Shown: positions 35,494 through 45,751 of the stretch, one piece after another
How positions within the stretch are numbered: the stretch's first letter is position 1
Layout of the letters: each line of letters opens with the position of its first letter
Assembly: GCF_016756775.1 (NCBI RefSeq)
Contig: NZ_JAERMU010000007.1
Span: 62,001 to 126,000, forward strand
Direction of reading: 5' to 3'
DNA length: 64,000 bases
From: Dryocola clanedunensis subsp. sulfonylureivorans
GTDB taxonomy: Bacteria; Pseudomonadota; Gammaproteobacteria; Enterobacterales; Enterobacteriaceae
Position numbers and translations under genes: made by a program
Notes under the pieces: model-generated
Seen by the model: only the letters and a program-made list of their open reading frames with translations
What the model was told of the DNA's origin: nothing
The model's database searches: none

Positions 35494-36694
35494 TAGCGCG
35501 TTAAACGATACCTCCCTGTGGTCGAAGGGGATGAAAGCGGTGACCGCGGCGCAGTTTCTGTCCGCCTTCGGCGACAATGCGTTGCTGTTCGCCACCCTGG
35601 CCGTGCTCAAGGCGCAGTTTTACCCTGACTGGAGCCAGCCGGTGCTGCAGATGGTGTTCGTCGGCGCGTATATTCTTTTTGCTCCGTTCGTGGGGCAAAT
35701 TGCGGACAGCTTTGCCAAAGGGCGCGTGATGATGTTTGCCAACGGCCTGAAGCTGGTGGGAGCGGCAGTCATCTGTTTCGGCCTGAATCCTTTTGTGGGC
35801 TATACGCTGGTGGGCGTGGGGGCGGCAGCCTACTCCCCCGCCAAATACGGCATTCTCGGTGAGCTGACAACCGGTGATCGACTGGTGAAGGCTAACGGCA
35901 TCATGGAGTCTTCCACCATTGCGGCGATCCTGCTGGGATCGATGGCGGGTGGCGTACTTGCCGACTGGCATATCATTGCCGCACTTACTGTCTGCGTGCT
36001 GGTGTACGCGGGAGCGGTGGTGGCCAACTTCTACATTCCGAAGCTCGCTCCGGCACGCCCAGGCCAGTCATGGCGTTTCACGCCGATGACACGTAGTTTT
36101 TTCTCGGCCTGCCGAAGCTTGTGGCACAACGGTGAGACGCGTTTCTCGCTGGTTGGCACCAGTTTATTCTGGGGAGCTGGGGTGACGCTGCGCTTCCTGC
36201 TGGTTCTGTGGGTGCCGGTTGCTTTGGGTATCAGGGACAATGCGACGCCAACCTATCTGAATGCGATGGTAGCCGTAGGCATTGTCGTGGGGGCCGGGGC
36301 GGCGGCGAAGCTGGTCACGCTGGATACCGTCGCGCGCTGTATGCCTGCCGGGATCCTTATCGGTGTAGGCGTCCTGTTCTTTGCCATGCAGCATGCGCTG
36401 CTGCCAGCTTATGGACTGCTTTTGCTGATTGGCGTGCTCGGTGGTTTCTTTGTGGTGCCTCTCAATGCGCTGCTACAGGATCGCGGTAAGCGTAGCGTAG
36501 GGGCGGGCAACGCGATTGCGGTACAGAACCTGGGCGAGAACACCGCGATGCTGCTGATGCTCGGGCTGTATTCGCTGGCGGTAAAAACCGGCGCGTCGAT
36601 TATCGGCATCGGCATCGGTTTTGGCGTGGTGTTTGCGCTGGCGATTAGCGCGCTGTGGATCTGGCAGATTCGGGGCAGGGCGGCAGTGCGTTAG
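35486..36694 (+). CDS. lplT: Lysophospholipid transporter LplT
   Basis: MFS flippase that brings lysophospholipids to the inner leaflet for Aas; 402 residues (397 in E. coli), about twelve helices. Characteristic blocks are [20 protein letters not shown] and [20 protein letters not shown] at the N terminus. The start overlaps the end of aas (ATGCATGA), so translation is coupled. The lplT-aas pair forms a complete salvage route. Confidence 0.95.
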   Translation: MHDSALNDTSLWSKGMKAVTAAQFLSAFGDNALLFATLAVLKAQFYPDWSQPVLQMVFVGAYILFAPFVGQIADSFAKGRVMMFANGLKLVGAAVICFGLNPFVGYTLVGVGAAAYSPAKYGILGELTTGDRLVKANGIMESSTIAAILLGSMAGGVLADWHIIAALTVCVLVYAGAVVANFYIPKLAPARPGQSWRFTPMTRSFFSACRSLWHNGETRFSLVGTSLFWGAGVTLRFLLVLWVPVALGIRDNATPTYLNAMVAVGIVVGAGAAAKLVTLDTVARCMPAGILIGVGVLFFAMQHALLPAYGLLLLIGVLGGFFVVPLNALLQDRGKRSVGAGNAIAVQNLGENTAMLLMLGLYSLAVKTGASIIGIGIGFGVVFALAISALWIWQIRGRAAVR

Positions 36695-36710
36695 TCTTAA
36701 CGCACCGGCG

Positions 36711-36747
36711 GATGACGCCGCTGGCCGCGTAGCAGCGCAGCGTCATC
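36711..36747. terminator. Hairpin between convergent lplT and tas
   Basis: GATGACGC-CGCTG pairs with CAGCG-CA-GCGTCATC (13 bp with a 2-nt bulge) around a 9-nt loop. It is followed by CTGCTTTTACC, so it may end lplT transcripts; it also resembles a REP unit. Confidence 0.5.
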
Positions 36748-36768
36748 TGCTTTTACCTCATCTGAATA

Positions 36769-37809
36769 TTAAGGTGCCGGGTAGGTATAAACCCGGTTCA
36801 CCGCTTCAATCTCTTCAAGCACATCCTCACTCAACTCCAGATGCAGGCTTTCAAGGTTGGTTTTCAGCTGTTCCATCGTTGTCGCCCCCAAAAGGGTACT
36901 GGCAACGAATGGCTGGCGGCGAACAAAGGCCAGCGCCATCTGTGCAGGATCCAGATTGTGACGTTTAGCGATATCTACATAAGCGGCAACGGCGAGATTA
37001 GTTTGTTCTCCGCTGTAGCGCGTAAAGCGGCTGAACAGGGTATTACGGGCACCGGCTGGTTTGGCACCGTGCAGGTATTTACCCGTTAATGTCCCGAAAG
37101 CCAGGCAGGAGTAAGCGAGCAGCTCAACGCCTTCACGCTGGGTGACCTCTGCCAGCCCCACTTCGAAGCTACGGTTCACCAGGCTGTAAGGATTCTGGAT
37201 AGTCACGATGCGCGGCAGATCATGCTTTTCTGCCAGCTGGAGATAACGCATCACGCCCCATGGCGTTTCGTTCGACACGCCGATATAGCGGATTTTCCCG
37301 GCGCGCTGATGTTCTGCCAGCGCCTCCAGCGTTTCCAGCAGGGTCACTGGAACGGCGTTATCGGTCCATGTGTAGCCAAGTTTGCCGAAACAGTTGGTGG
37401 CACGCTGCGGCCAGTGAACCTGATACAGATCGAGGTAATCGGTTTGCAGACGCTTCAGGCTGGCATCCAGCGCATCACGAATATTTTTGCGGTCGAGGCT
37501 TTGATTCGGGCGGATGCCGGCATCGTTATTACGAGTCGGGCCGCTGACTTTAGAGGCAACGATCAGTTTGTCCCGGTTGCCACTTTGCTTGAGCCAGTTA
37601 CCCACATAAGTTTCTGTTAAGCCCTGCGTTTCCGGACGTGGCGGGACGGGATACATCTCTGCGACGTCAATCAGGTTAACGCCCTGGCTTACGGCGTAAT
37701 CGAGTTGGGCGTGGGCATCGGCTTCACTGTTTTGTTCACCAAATGTCATGGTTCCCAGCCCGAGCGTACTGATCTCGAGCGAGCTATGGGGGATACGATG
37801 ATAGTGCAT
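36769..37809 (-). CDS. tas: Aldo-keto reductase Tas
   Basis: NADPH-dependent aldo-keto reductase of 346 residues, the E. coli length. Catalytic Asp and Tyr appear in LIDVAEMYP, Lys in KLIVASKVSG and His in YQVHWPQR. In E. coli tas was found as a suppressor of tyrosine auxotrophy; its normal substrate is unclear. The start is set by family alignment (MHYHRIPHSSLEISTLGLGT). It is convergent with lplT. Confidence 0.95.
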   Translation of the reverse strand: MHYHRIPHSSLEISTLGLGTMTFGEQNSEADAHAQLDYAVSQGVNLIDVAEMYPVPPRPETQGLTETYVGNWLKQSGNRDKLIVASKVSGPTRNNDAGIRPNQSLDRKNIRDALDASLKRLQTDYLDLYQVHWPQRATNCFGKLGYTWTDNAVPVTLLETLEALAEHQRAGKIRYIGVSNETPWGVMRYLQLAEKHDLPRIVTIQNPYSLVNRSFEVGLAEVTQREGVELLAYSCLAFGTLTGKYLHGAKPAGARNTLFSRFTRYSGEQTNLAVAAYVDIAKRHNLDPAQMALAFVRRQPFVASTLLGATTMEQLKTNLESLHLELSEDVLEEIEAVNRVYTYPAP

Positions 37810-37925
37810 TGCCGGCTTCCTTATTCTTATGAAAGACCACATCAGGCAGGTGCCCGATAAAAAACGGACTATTAACATGGCAGAGGGGAAGCAAAAGCGA
37901 AAGGGGGGAAGGTAATAAAAGTACT

Positions 37926-37949
37926 CAGGTCAGCAGGGGGGCTGACCTG
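37926..37949 (-). terminator. Terminator of ygdR
   Basis: Minus strand CAGGTCAGC - 6 nt - GCTGACCTG, then AGTACTTTTATT, 5 nt past the ygdR stop. The stem is strong and the T-run short. Confidence 0.7.
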
Positions 37950-37954
37950 GGAGA

Positions 37955-38173
37955 TTAGCGTTCAATGATCTGTGAAACGTCGTCGCGGTTGATTTGCATC
38001 TCGTTGCCTTCGTTATCACGGTAGCTCACCAGCCCGGTTTCATCATCGACCTTTGGTTTGCCGTCTGTCAGGATCATGCGGCCATCTTTGGTCGCCATCA
38101 CATAGTCGCTGCTACAGCCGGAAACGGCAAAAGCCAGACCCACAGCGGAAATTACAACTGCCCATTTTTTCAT
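37955..38173 (-). CDS. ygdR: YgdI/YgdR-family lipoprotein
   Basis: Small DUF903 lipoprotein of 72 residues, the E. coli length. The signal peptide ends in lipobox AVSGC with Cys20, and the mature part is a compact SH3-like domain with [20 protein letters not shown] and a C-terminal INRDDVSQI. Function unknown. An upstream in-frame extension is excluded by signal-peptide position. Confidence 0.93.
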   Translation of the reverse strand: MKKWAVVISAVGLAFAVSGCSSDYVMATKDGRMILTDGKPKVDDETGLVSYRDNEGNEMQINRDDVSQIIER

Positions 38174-38265
38174 CGTTATTCGCCTCGTCAGGAATGGATT
38201 GACATACATAGTTTAGTAATACTCTGATAAAGGCGAGAGGATAAGCAGGAAATTCTTAAAATAAA

Positions 38266-38295
38266 TCAGGGGAAAGCGTGTAAGCCTTCCCCTGA
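38266..38295 (-). terminator. Terminator of ygdQ
   Basis: Minus strand TCAGGGGAA - 12 nt - TTCCCCTGA then TTTATTTT, just past the ygdQ stop codon. Confidence 0.75.
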
Positions 38296-38300
38296 GCGGG

Positions 38301-39011
38301 TCAGAGAGGATTCTTTTTGTTGCGGATAAGGTTCAGGCTTTCTACCGCAATGGAGAAGAACATAGCGAAGTAGATGTAGCCCTTCGGAACATGAACATCA
38401 AAGCTTTCGAGGATCAGCGTGAAGCCCACCAGCAGCAAGAAAGCCAGCGCCAGCATTTTCACCGAAGGGTGTCGGTCGACGAAATCACCAATGGCGCGGG
38501 CAGCAAACATCATCACCCCTACGGCAATAATGACCGCGGCCATCATAATAAACAGATGATCGGAAAGGCCGACGGCGGTGATCACTGAATCGAGGCTGAA
38601 AATAATATCCAGCAGCATAATCTGCACGATAGCGCCAAAGAAGGAGTGAACGTTGGTTTTCAGACCCTCTTCTTCCCCCTCGATCGATTCGTGAATCTCT
38701 TTGCTGGCCTTCCAGATAAGGAACAAGCCCCCTAGCAACAGGATCAGATCCCTTGCAGAGATTTCGTTGCCCATCACGGTGAACAGCGGTGTGGTTAAGC
38801 GAATTACCCAGGCAATCGAGGCCAGCAGCGCCAGACGCATAATCATGGCGGCACCCAGGCCAAGGCGGCGGGCTTTCTGCTGTTGCTCTTTAGGAAGCTT
38901 TGCCACGACCAGTGAAAGAAAAATAATATTGTCGATACCCAGCACGATTTCAAGAATCGTTAGCGTGCCTAATGCCATCCACGCGTTAGGGTCAGAGATC
39001 CATGCAAACAT
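38301..39011 (-). CDS. ygdQ: TerC-family membrane protein YgdQ
   Basis: Inner-membrane protein of 236 residues with about seven helices. The TerC/YgdQ signature LEIVLGIDNIIFLSLVVAKLP carries the conserved acidic residues in the first helix, repeated as LLDIIFSLDSVITAVGL. Relatives are implicated in metal (Mn) export or metal-loading at the Sec pore; the exact role of YgdQ is not established. Confidence 0.92.
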   Translation of the reverse strand: MFAWISDPNAWMALGTLTILEIVLGIDNIIFLSLVVAKLPKEQQQKARRLGLGAAMIMRLALLASIAWVIRLTTPLFTVMGNEISARDLILLLGGLFLIWKASKEIHESIEGEEEGLKTNVHSFFGAIVQIMLLDIIFSLDSVITAVGLSDHLFIMMAAVIIAVGVMMFAARAIGDFVDRHPSVKMLALAFLLLVGFTLILESFDVHVPKGYIYFAMFFSIAVESLNLIRNKKNPL

Positions 39012-39082
39012 TTGAAAAGTCCTGCCAAAAAGAAAACCTGATTATAAACGTGTGCCGGAACGGCTATGCAAGTTAAATGGTG

Positions 39083-39769
39083 CTAGATCTGGAAATGGCG
39101 TGCGAGGAGCGCAGCAGTGAAGTTCTTTTTTAAGTAAAACCCGCGCGGTAACGTAAGAATACGTGCACCTTCCGCGCCAACGGCTTCTGTTAACGCCTTA
39201 CTGTTGGCCGCTTTCGGACGCAGCTGCAGTACTTCGCCGTGGCGAGCGGTGATTCGCTCAACCTGACCCAGCACGATCAAATCCATCAGCTCTTCCCAGT
39301 CGAGCCTTAGCTGCTGCTCCTCTTCTGGCGACGGCTCCCACAGCAGCGGTGAGCCGACCCGGCGATCCGCCAGGGGAATTTGCCGCTCGCCTTCAACGGG
39401 GATCCACAGTACACGCTTAAGCTTATGGCGCACGTGACTGGTTTCCCACACGACACCTGTATTCCCCGTCAGCGGGGCAACACAAACAAAGGTCGTCTCC
39501 AGCGGACGACCCAGACGATCGACTGGGATCGTTTTTAGCTCAATGCCAAGCGCCGCGAAATCCTGTTCAGGCTTACTGCCCGCGCTCGCCCCAAGCCACA
39601 GCTCAAGCAAAATGCCGATCCAGCCTTTATCGCGTTTGAGATCGGGCGGAACTGATAAACCCGCAATAGCAGCCAGCTCGCCAAGAGAATAACCCGCGAG
39701 ATTCTGCGCCTGAACCAGCAAGATCTGTTCATTTTCCGGAGGCTGTAACAAGGGTTGTAATGCATACAT
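39083..39769 (-). CDS. mutH: DNA mismatch repair endonuclease MutH
   Basis: Nicks the unmethylated strand at hemimethylated GATC sites when activated by MutS and MutL; 228 residues (229 in E. coli). The type II restriction-like active site D-X6-E-X-K is present as Asp70, Glu77 and Lys79 ([11 protein letters not shown]). The last residues LLARHFQI form the C-terminal lever. A 686-bp gap with DnaA boxes separates it from rppH. Confidence 0.96.
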   Translation of the reverse strand: MYALQPLLQPPENEQILLVQAQNLAGYSLGELAAIAGLSVPPDLKRDKGWIGILLELWLGASAGSKPEQDFAALGIELKTIPVDRLGRPLETTFVCVAPLTGNTGVVWETSHVRHKLKRVLWIPVEGERQIPLADRRVGSPLLWEPSPEEEQQLRLDWEELMDLIVLGQVERITARHGEVLQLRPKAANSKALTEAVGAEGARILTLPRGFYLKKNFTAALLARHFQI

Positions 39770-40455
39770 AACAAAGGACTGCCAGTTGGTTAAAAAACAG
39801 GCGTGGTTTACCCACAGTGTGGAAATAGTTTAGCGTGTCGTGGGATAGAATATCAATTTCATGATTTATAATGACTTTTTTGTCATTTACTCGCATATTG
39901 ATCGCGGCGGGAAAAACTTTTCCAATTCTGGTCACTGACAATGAACAGGATCTTACACCGGGTTATCCACAGAAAAATGGGATAACTGGCAAAAAGGGCC
40001 ACTACTGGTTCTATTTACAGCCTTGACGGGGGGGCTAAACACATTTTTTCAGCGATTTGTGACTAACTTCTTTGCACAATCTGTGGATAAAAACGACGTT
40101 GGTCGATCTTTGGGCAATGAACGATCCTTCTCTGTGATGTTGATCACGCTATGAAAGTTATGAACAACTTTTACTGATGCATCTACATGAATTACAATTG
40201 TTTTTATAAATTGTGAGATTGCTCTTATTTTGAGTTATCTAAAGTTGTCCCGAGAGTATCCGACAGTTTTTCACAGTGATATCCACAGAAAAAGTGAATA
40301 AAACCGATGGCGATTTGTCTCATCTGTTTATAACTCGGGTTAAATTTGTGAGTTATTCAAATGTTATTCGTCAAGGTTCACTGTTAAGAGTGGTTTACCG
40401 CCTGAGGCTTGTATGAAACAATCGCTGCAATCCAGGTTTTATTTGAGGTAGTCCG
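39770..40455. promoter_or_regulatory. DARS2-like DnaA-box region between mutH and rppH
   Basis: No gene in 686 bp. DnaA boxes: TTATCCACA at 39963-39971 and TGTGGATAA at 40082-40090 are perfect. A compact trio lies at TTTTTCACA (40267-40275), ATATCCACA (40279-40287) and AGTGAATAA (40293-40301, reverse), each one mismatch from consensus. In E. coli this same intergenic region is DARS2, which regenerates ATP-DnaA. The trio resembles a DARS core. IHF and Fis sites were not located with confidence. Confidence 0.75.
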
Positions 40456-40986
40456 GTGATCGATGATGATGGCTACCGCCCGAATGTTGGTATTGTAATT
40501 TGTAATCGGCAAGGGCAGGTGATGTGGGCCAGGCGTTTCGGCCAGCACTCCTGGCAGTTTCCGCAGGGTGGCATCAATCCTGGCGAATCTCCTGAGCAAG
40601 CGATGTATCGCGAGCTCTTTGAGGAAGTGGGGCTGCAGCGCAAAGATGTGCGCATTCTCGCCTCGACCCGCAACTGGTTACGTTACAAGTTACCGAAACG
40701 TTTGGTGCGTTGGGACACAAAGCCGGTTTGTATCGGCCAGAAACAAAAATGGTTTCTTTTGCAGTTGATAAGCTCCGATAACGACATCAATATGCAAACC
40801 AGCAGCACCCCGGAGTTCGACGGCTGGCGTTGGGTGAGTTATTGGTATCCCGTGCGTCAGGTTGTCTCCTTTAAGCGCGATGTTTATCGTCGGGTGATGA
40901 AAGAGTTTGCCAGTGTCGTTATGCCGCTGCAGGAAGTTACGCCACCACGCAATAACGCGCCTGCATGGCGACGTAAAAGAGGTTAA
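40456..40986 (+). CDS. rppH: RNA pyrophosphohydrolase RppH
   Basis: Nudix hydrolase that removes pyrophosphate from 5'-triphosphate RNA and starts RNase E decay; 176 residues as in E. coli. The Nudix box [20 protein letters not shown] spans about 38-57 and continues VGL. Translation starts at GTG, as in E. coli. ptsP follows after 12 nt in the same operon. Confidence 0.97.
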   Translation: MIDDDGYRPNVGIVICNRQGQVMWARRFGQHSWQFPQGGINPGESPEQAMYRELFEEVGLQRKDVRILASTRNWLRYKLPKRLVRWDTKPVCIGQKQKWFLLQLISSDNDINMQTSSTPEFDGWRWVSYWYPVRQVVSFKRDVYRRVMKEFASVVMPLQEVTPPRNNAPAWRRKRG

Positions 40987-40998
40987 GTCACGCAGAAA

Positions 40999-43245
40999 AT
41001 GCTCACCCGTTTGCGAGAAATAGTCGAAAAGGTTGCCAGCGCCCCGCGCCTCAATGAGGCGCTGGACATTCTGGTTACCGATATCTGCCTTGCGATGGAT
41101 ACCGAGGTGTGCTCGGTTTATCTCGCCGATCATGACCGCCGCTGCTTCTATCTGATGGCAACGAAGGGATTGAAAAAGCCTCGGGGGCGCACTGTCACCC
41201 TCGCATTTGATGAAGGCATCGTCGGTCTGGTTGGGCGCCTTGCTGAACCTATCAACCTTGCGGATGCCCAGAAACACCCGAGCTTCAAATATGTGCCCGC
41301 GGTGAAAGAAGAGCGCTTTCGAGCCTTCCTGGGTGTGCCGATTATTCAACGCCGTCAGCTGCTCGGCGTGCTTGTGGTACAGCAGCGTGAACACCGTCAG
41401 TATGATGAAAGCGAGGAGTCCTTCCTCGTTACGTTAGCCACACAGATGGCCGCGATTCTCTCCCAGTCACAGCTTGCCGCACTCTTTGGTCAATACCGCC
41501 AGACGCGAATTCGTGCGTTACCTGCGTCGCCTGGCGTAGCAATCGCCGAAGGCTGGATGGATTCCACGCTGCCGTTAATGGAGCAGGTATCCGAAGCATC
41601 TACCCTCGACACCGTGCTGGAGCGCGAGCGTTTGACCGCCGCGCTTGAAGAGGCGTCGAACGAATTCCGCCGCTACAGCAAGCGTTTTGCCGCTGGCGCG
41701 CAGAAAGAAACCGCCGCAATTTTTGACCTTTACTCCCACCTTTTGACGGATGCGAGACTGCGCCGTGAGCTATATGGCGAGGTCGATAAAGGCTTCGTTG
41801 CAGAGTGGGCAGTAAAAAAAGTCGTCGAGAAGTTCGCCGAGCAGTTTGCGAGCCTGAGCGACAGCTACCTCAAAGAGCGTGCTGGCGACTTGCGCACTTT
41901 GGGTCAGCGCTTGTTGTTCCACCTCGACGATACGATTCAGGGGCCAAACACCTGGCCGGAACGTTTTGTTCTGGTGGCAGATGAACTCTCTGCCACTACG
42001 CTTGCTGAGCTGCCACAAAACCGCCTGGTTGGCGTTGTGGTGCGCGATGGCGCTGCAAACTCCCACGCTGCCATTATGGTACGCGCACTGGGTATTCCCA
42101 CCGTCATGGGGGCGGATATCCAGCCCTCGGTGCTGCATCGCCGCACGCTGGTGGTGGATGGCTATCGCGGCGAAATACTGGTCGATCCTGAACCGATCCT
42201 GCTTCAGGAGTACCAGCGGCTTATCAGCGAAGAAAATGAGCTGAGCCGCATTGCAGAAGATGATGTCGATCTCCCTGCTGCGCTGAAAAGCGGCGAGCGG
42301 GTGCAGGTCATGCTCAACGCTGGTCTTAGCCCTGAACACGAAGAGAAGCTCGGCAGCCGCATTGACGGTATCGGGCTCTATCGCACTGAAATCCCTTTCA
42401 TGCTGCAAAGCGGCTTCCCTTCGGAAGAGGAGCAGGTCGCTCAGTATCAGGGCATGCTGCAGATGTTCAACGAAAAGCCCGTCACGCTGCGTACGCTGGA
42501 CGTGGGGGCGGACAAACAGCTGCCGTACATGCCAATCAGCGAAGAGAACCCGTGTCTGGGCTGGCGCGGTATTCGCATTACGCTCGACCAGCCGGAGATC
42601 TTCCTGGTGCAGGTTCGCGCCATGCTGCGCGCTAACGCCGCGACCGGTAACTTAAGCATTCTGCTGCCGATGATCACAAGCCTCGATGAGGTCGATGAAG
42701 CAAGACGCCTGATCGACCGTGCCGGGCGCGAGGTGGAAGAGGTGCTGGGCTATCCGCTGCCAAAACCTCGTATCGGCGTGATGGTCGAAGTCCCGTCCAT
42801 GGTCTTTATGCTCGGCCAGCTTGCCAGCCGGGTCGATTTTATCTCCGTCGGCACCAATGACCTGACGCAGTATCTCCTCGCCGTCGACCGCAACAACACC
42901 CGTGTCGCCAGCCTGTACGACAGTCTGCACCCAGCTATGTTAAGAGCGCTGCGGATGATCGCCAGCGAAGCAGAAAGATACGGTATCGATCTGTGCCTGT
43001 GCGGGGAAATGGCCGGTGATCCTATGTGCGTGGTGCTGCTGGTGGGCATGGGGTATCGGCATCTCTCCATGAACGGACGCTCGGTTGCGCGTGTTAAATA
43101 CCTTCTTCGCCATATCAGTCTTGAAGAAGCGCAAATGCTGGCGGAGCGCAGCCTTGAAGCGCAGCTGGCAACGGAAGTTCGCCACCAGGTCGCCTCGTTT
43201 ATGGAGCGGCGCGGCATGGGCGGTTTAATTCGCGGCGGGCGCTAG
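40999..43245 (+). CDS. ptsP: Nitrogen PTS enzyme I (EI-Ntr)
   Basis: Phosphoenolpyruvate-protein phosphotransferase feeding NPr and EIIA-Ntr; 748 residues. An N-terminal GAF domain (about 15-160), which senses glutamine and 2-oxoglutarate in E. coli, precedes the enzyme I domains. The phospho-accepting His356 is in GAANSHAAIMVRALG. The C-terminal PEP-binding barrel has NDLTQYLLAVDRNN and LCGEMAGDP. It forms an operon with rppH. Confidence 0.96.
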   Translation: MLTRLREIVEKVASAPRLNEALDILVTDICLAMDTEVCSVYLADHDRRCFYLMATKGLKKPRGRTVTLAFDEGIVGLVGRLAEPINLADAQKHPSFKYVPAVKEERFRAFLGVPIIQRRQLLGVLVVQQREHRQYDESEESFLVTLATQMAAILSQSQLAALFGQYRQTRIRALPASPGVAIAEGWMDSTLPLMEQVSEASTLDTVLERERLTAALEEASNEFRRYSKRFAAGAQKETAAIFDLYSHLLTDARLRRELYGEVDKGFVAEWAVKKVVEKFAEQFASLSDSYLKERAGDLRTLGQRLLFHLDDTIQGPNTWPERFVLVADELSATTLAELPQNRLVGVVVRDGAANSHAAIMVRALGIPTVMGADIQPSVLHRRTLVVDGYRGEILVDPEPILLQEYQRLISEENELSRIAEDDVDLPAALKSGERVQVMLNAGLSPEHEEKLGSRIDGIGLYRTEIPFMLQSGFPSEEEQVAQYQGMLQMFNEKPVTLRTLDVGADKQLPYMPISEENPCLGWRGIRITLDQPEIFLVQVRAMLRANAATGNLSILLPMITSLDEVDEARRLIDRAGREVEEVLGYPLPKPRIGVMVEVPSMVFMLGQLASRVDFISVGTNDLTQYLLAVDRNNTRVASLYDSLHPAMLRALRMIASEAERYGIDLCLCGEMAGDPMCVVLLVGMGYRHLSMNGRSVARVKYLLRHISLEEAQMLAERSLEAQLATEVRHQVASFMERRGMGGLIRGGR

Positions 43246-43416
43246 AGCGCCTGCAGCACCGTTTTCCCTGCGGCATTACATATCTTTTACAACTTCGCGA
43301 ACTTAATCAGACCTCCCTTTGTGCTATGATTCGCGGCTTTCGGAGCGCGCCCGCCCGGGTGCGTATTTGCAACCTGCCGTGTTTTTCGGTGGGGTAACAA
43401 AGGCTTGTGGTGACAG

Positions 43417-44292
43417 ATGAATAGTGGCTATCTGCATTTCCCTGAATTTGACCCGGTGATTTTCTCCGTCGGGCCGGTTTCCCTGCACTGGTACGGGATG
43501 ATGTACCTGGTTGGGTTCGTGTTTGCCATGTGGCTTGCCGGACGCCGCGCCAATAAACCAGGCAGCGGCTGGACCAAAAACGAAGTTGAAAACCTGCTCT
43601 ACGCGGGCTTCCTGGGCGTGTTCCTCGGTGGCCGTCTGGGCTATGTCTTCTTCTACAACCTGCCACTCTTTATGGCCGACCCGCTTTATCTGTTTAAAGT
43701 CTGGGATGGCGGCATGTCGTTCCACGGCGGTCTGGTTGGGGTGATTTGCGTGATGATCTGGTTTGCGCGCCGCACCAAGCGCAGCTTCTTCCAGGTCTCT
43801 GATTTTATTGCGCCACTGATTCCATTTGGTCTGGGCGCAGGGCGCCTCGGCAACTTTATCAACGGCGAACTGTGGGGCCGTGTCGATCCGAACTTCCGCT
43901 GGGCAATGCTTTTCCCTGGTTCTCGCAGCGAAGATATCGGCCTGCTGGCTACGCACCCGGAATGGCAGTCGCTGTTCAATACCTACGGTGTCCTGCCGCG
44001 CCATCCTTCCCAGCTGTATGAACTGGCGCTGGAAGGTATCGTTCTGTTTATCATCCTGAATCTGTACATCCGTAAGCCACGGCCAATGGGCGCGGTTTCT
44101 GGTCTGTTCCTCATCGGCTACGGCGCGTTCCGTATCATCGTTGAGTTCTTCCGCCAGCCGGATGCCCAGTTTACCGGGGAGTGGGTACAGTACATCAGCA
44201 TGGGGCAGATCCTCTCGATTCCGATGATCGTGGCCGGTCTCATCATGATGGTCTGGGCCTACCGCCGTCGCCCACAGCAACAGCTTTCGTGA
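43417..44292 (+). CDS. lgt: Prolipoprotein diacylglyceryl transferase
   Basis: First enzyme of lipoprotein maturation, moving diacylglycerol from phosphatidylglycerol to the lipobox cysteine. 291 residues with seven membrane helices. The HGGL motif (His103) and the signature [13 protein letters not shown] with Arg143 and Asn146 are intact. thyA begins 6 nt after its stop, so the two are cotranscribed, as in E. coli. Confidence 0.97.
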   Translation: MNSGYLHFPEFDPVIFSVGPVSLHWYGMMYLVGFVFAMWLAGRRANKPGSGWTKNEVENLLYAGFLGVFLGGRLGYVFFYNLPLFMADPLYLFKVWDGGMSFHGGLVGVICVMIWFARRTKRSFFQVSDFIAPLIPFGLGAGRLGNFINGELWGRVDPNFRWAMLFPGSRSEDIGLLATHPEWQSLFNTYGVLPRHPSQLYELALEGIVLFIILNLYIRKPRPMGAVSGLFLIGYGAFRIIVEFFRQPDAQFTGEWVQYISMGQILSIPMIVAGLIMMVWAYRRRPQQQLS

Positions 44293-44298
44293 GGAAAA

Positions 44299-45093
44299 AT
44301 GCAACAGTATCTTGATTTGATGAAAAAAGTGCTTGAAGAAGGCACGCCAAAAAATGACCGTACCGGCACCGGCACGCTGTCTATTTTCGGGCATCAGATG
44401 CGTTTTAACTTGCAGGAAGGTTTCCCGCTGGTCACCACCAAACGTTGTCATTTACGCTCCATCATCCATGAGTTGCTGTGGTTCTTAAAAGGCGATACTA
44501 ACGTTGCTTACCTGCATGAAAATAACGTCTCCATCTGGGACGAATGGGCAGATGAGAACGGCGATCTGGGGCCGGTATATGGCAAGCAGTGGCGCGCCTG
44601 GGCAACGCCTGATGGCCGCCACGTTGACCAGCTCACTACGGTAATGAACCAGCTGAAAAACGATCCTGACTCACGTCGCATCATCGTCTCAGCCTGGAAC
44701 GTTGGTGAACTGGATAAAATGGCGCTTGCACCCTGCCATGCCTTCTTCCAGTTCTATGTGGCAGACGGCAAGCTCTCCTGCCAGCTTTACCAGCGCTCCT
44801 GCGACATCTTCCTGGGCCTGCCGTTTAACATTGCCAGCTACGCGCTTCTGGTGCATATAATGGCGCAGCAGTGCGATCTGGAAGTGGGTGATTTCGTCTG
44901 GACGGGGGGAGATACCCACCTGTACAGCAACCACCTTGAACAGACCAGGTTGCAGCTGACGCGCGAGCCGCGTGCGCTGCCGAAGCTGGTGATCAAACGT
45001 AAGCCTGAGTCCCTGTTTGACTACCGTTTTGAAGACTTCGACATCGAAGGCTACGATCCGCACCCGGCGATTAAAGCCCCTGTCGCAATCTGA
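44299..45093 (+). CDS. thyA: Thymidylate synthase
   Basis: Converts dUMP to dTMP with methylene-tetrahydrofolate; 264 residues as in E. coli. The nucleophile Cys146 is in [12 protein letters not shown], with [19 protein letters not shown] and GDTHLYSNH completing the active site. GTGAGGA lies ahead of the ATG, at the end of lgt. A strong terminator follows. Confidence 0.98.
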   Translation: MQQYLDLMKKVLEEGTPKNDRTGTGTLSIFGHQMRFNLQEGFPLVTTKRCHLRSIIHELLWFLKGDTNVAYLHENNVSIWDEWADENGDLGPVYGKQWRAWATPDGRHVDQLTTVMNQLKNDPDSRRIIVSAWNVGELDKMALAPCHAFFQFYVADGKLSCQLYQRSCDIFLGLPFNIASYALLVHIMAQQCDLEVGDFVWTGGDTHLYSNHLEQTRLQLTREPRALPKLVIKRKPESLFDYRFEDFDIEGYDPHPAIKAPVAI

Positions 45094-45111
45094 CAGAAAA
45101 CAGACTGACAT

Positions 45112-45141
45112 AACCGGCGCCATCGTGCGCCGGTTTTTTTT
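45112..45141 (+). terminator. Terminator of lgt-thyA
   Basis: AACCGGCGC, 6-nt loop, GCGCCGGTT, ending in a run of eight T. Intrinsic terminator 18 nt after the thyA stop. Confidence 0.95.
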
Positions 45142-45277
45142 GCTCTCAAATCAGCCTTTCGAGGCTCCTTCCAGAACTTCTGCAATCCTTTGCAAAAACG
45201 CATATTTCCTTCGGCACGTCTCGATGAAATCTCTCCTGACGCTGGCGACCTGTTGGGGAGCCGAGCAGACTGCGGGC

Positions 45278-45751
45278 ATGAACAGAAAACAAGGTGGTTT
45301 TAGCCTGATTGAGGTGCTGCTCGTCATGGTTATTGTTGTCGCACTGAGCGCCAGTGGGCTGTATGGCTGGCAGCAATGGCAGCAGCAGCAGCGGCTATGG
45401 ATAACCGTGCAGCAGGTCCGAAGCCTGCTCGAACGGCTGCGCAGTGATGCCAACTGGCACAACCAGGATCGTCTGCTTTCTTTAAGCACAACGGCTACCG
45501 GCTGGTGTTTGTCAGGCTTGTCGGGGCTGCAAACGGGCTGCGAAAACCCTGGGCAATGGCAGCTTGCGCAGCCCTTTGCGGATATCGACATCGTGGAAAT
45601 GACGGCCGGGCTGGGCTTCTACGGGCTGCGGAATACGGCCTGGCCTGGACATCTCACGCTGCGAAGCCCGGCCGGGGAGTGGCAGGTCATCGTCTCAGCA
45701 TGGGGGCGTATCCGTGCGTGTAAAACAGAAGGGGCCACGAGATGTCTCTGA
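45278..45751 (+). CDS. ppdA: Prepilin peptidase-dependent protein PpdA
   Basis: Type IV pilin-like minor pseudopilin of 157 residues. The class III signal MNRKQGG|FSLIEV has the cleavage glycine and Glu5 needed for prepilin peptidase and assembly. The helical stalk is about 8-28. The closing GLRNTAWPGHLTLRS region matches E. coli PpdA. An upstream ATG (45224) in frame would lengthen the leader to 25 residues; the shorter start gives the normal leader. First gene of ppdA-ppdB-ygdB-ppdC-recC, overlapping ppdB by 10 nt. Confidence 0.9.
   Translation: MNRKQGGFSLIEVLLVMVIVVALSASGLYGWQQWQQQQRLWITVQQVRSLLERLRSDANWHNQDRLLSLSTTATGWCLSGLSGLQTGCENPGQWQLAQPFADIDIVEMTAGLGFYGLRNTAWPGHLTLRSPAGEWQVIVSAWGRIRACKTEGATRCL

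Noticed and set aside
43324-44451. 375-codon minus-strand frame opposite lgt and thyA
   Set aside because: Covers two intact conserved genes on the other strand, with no ribosome site or family resemblance.
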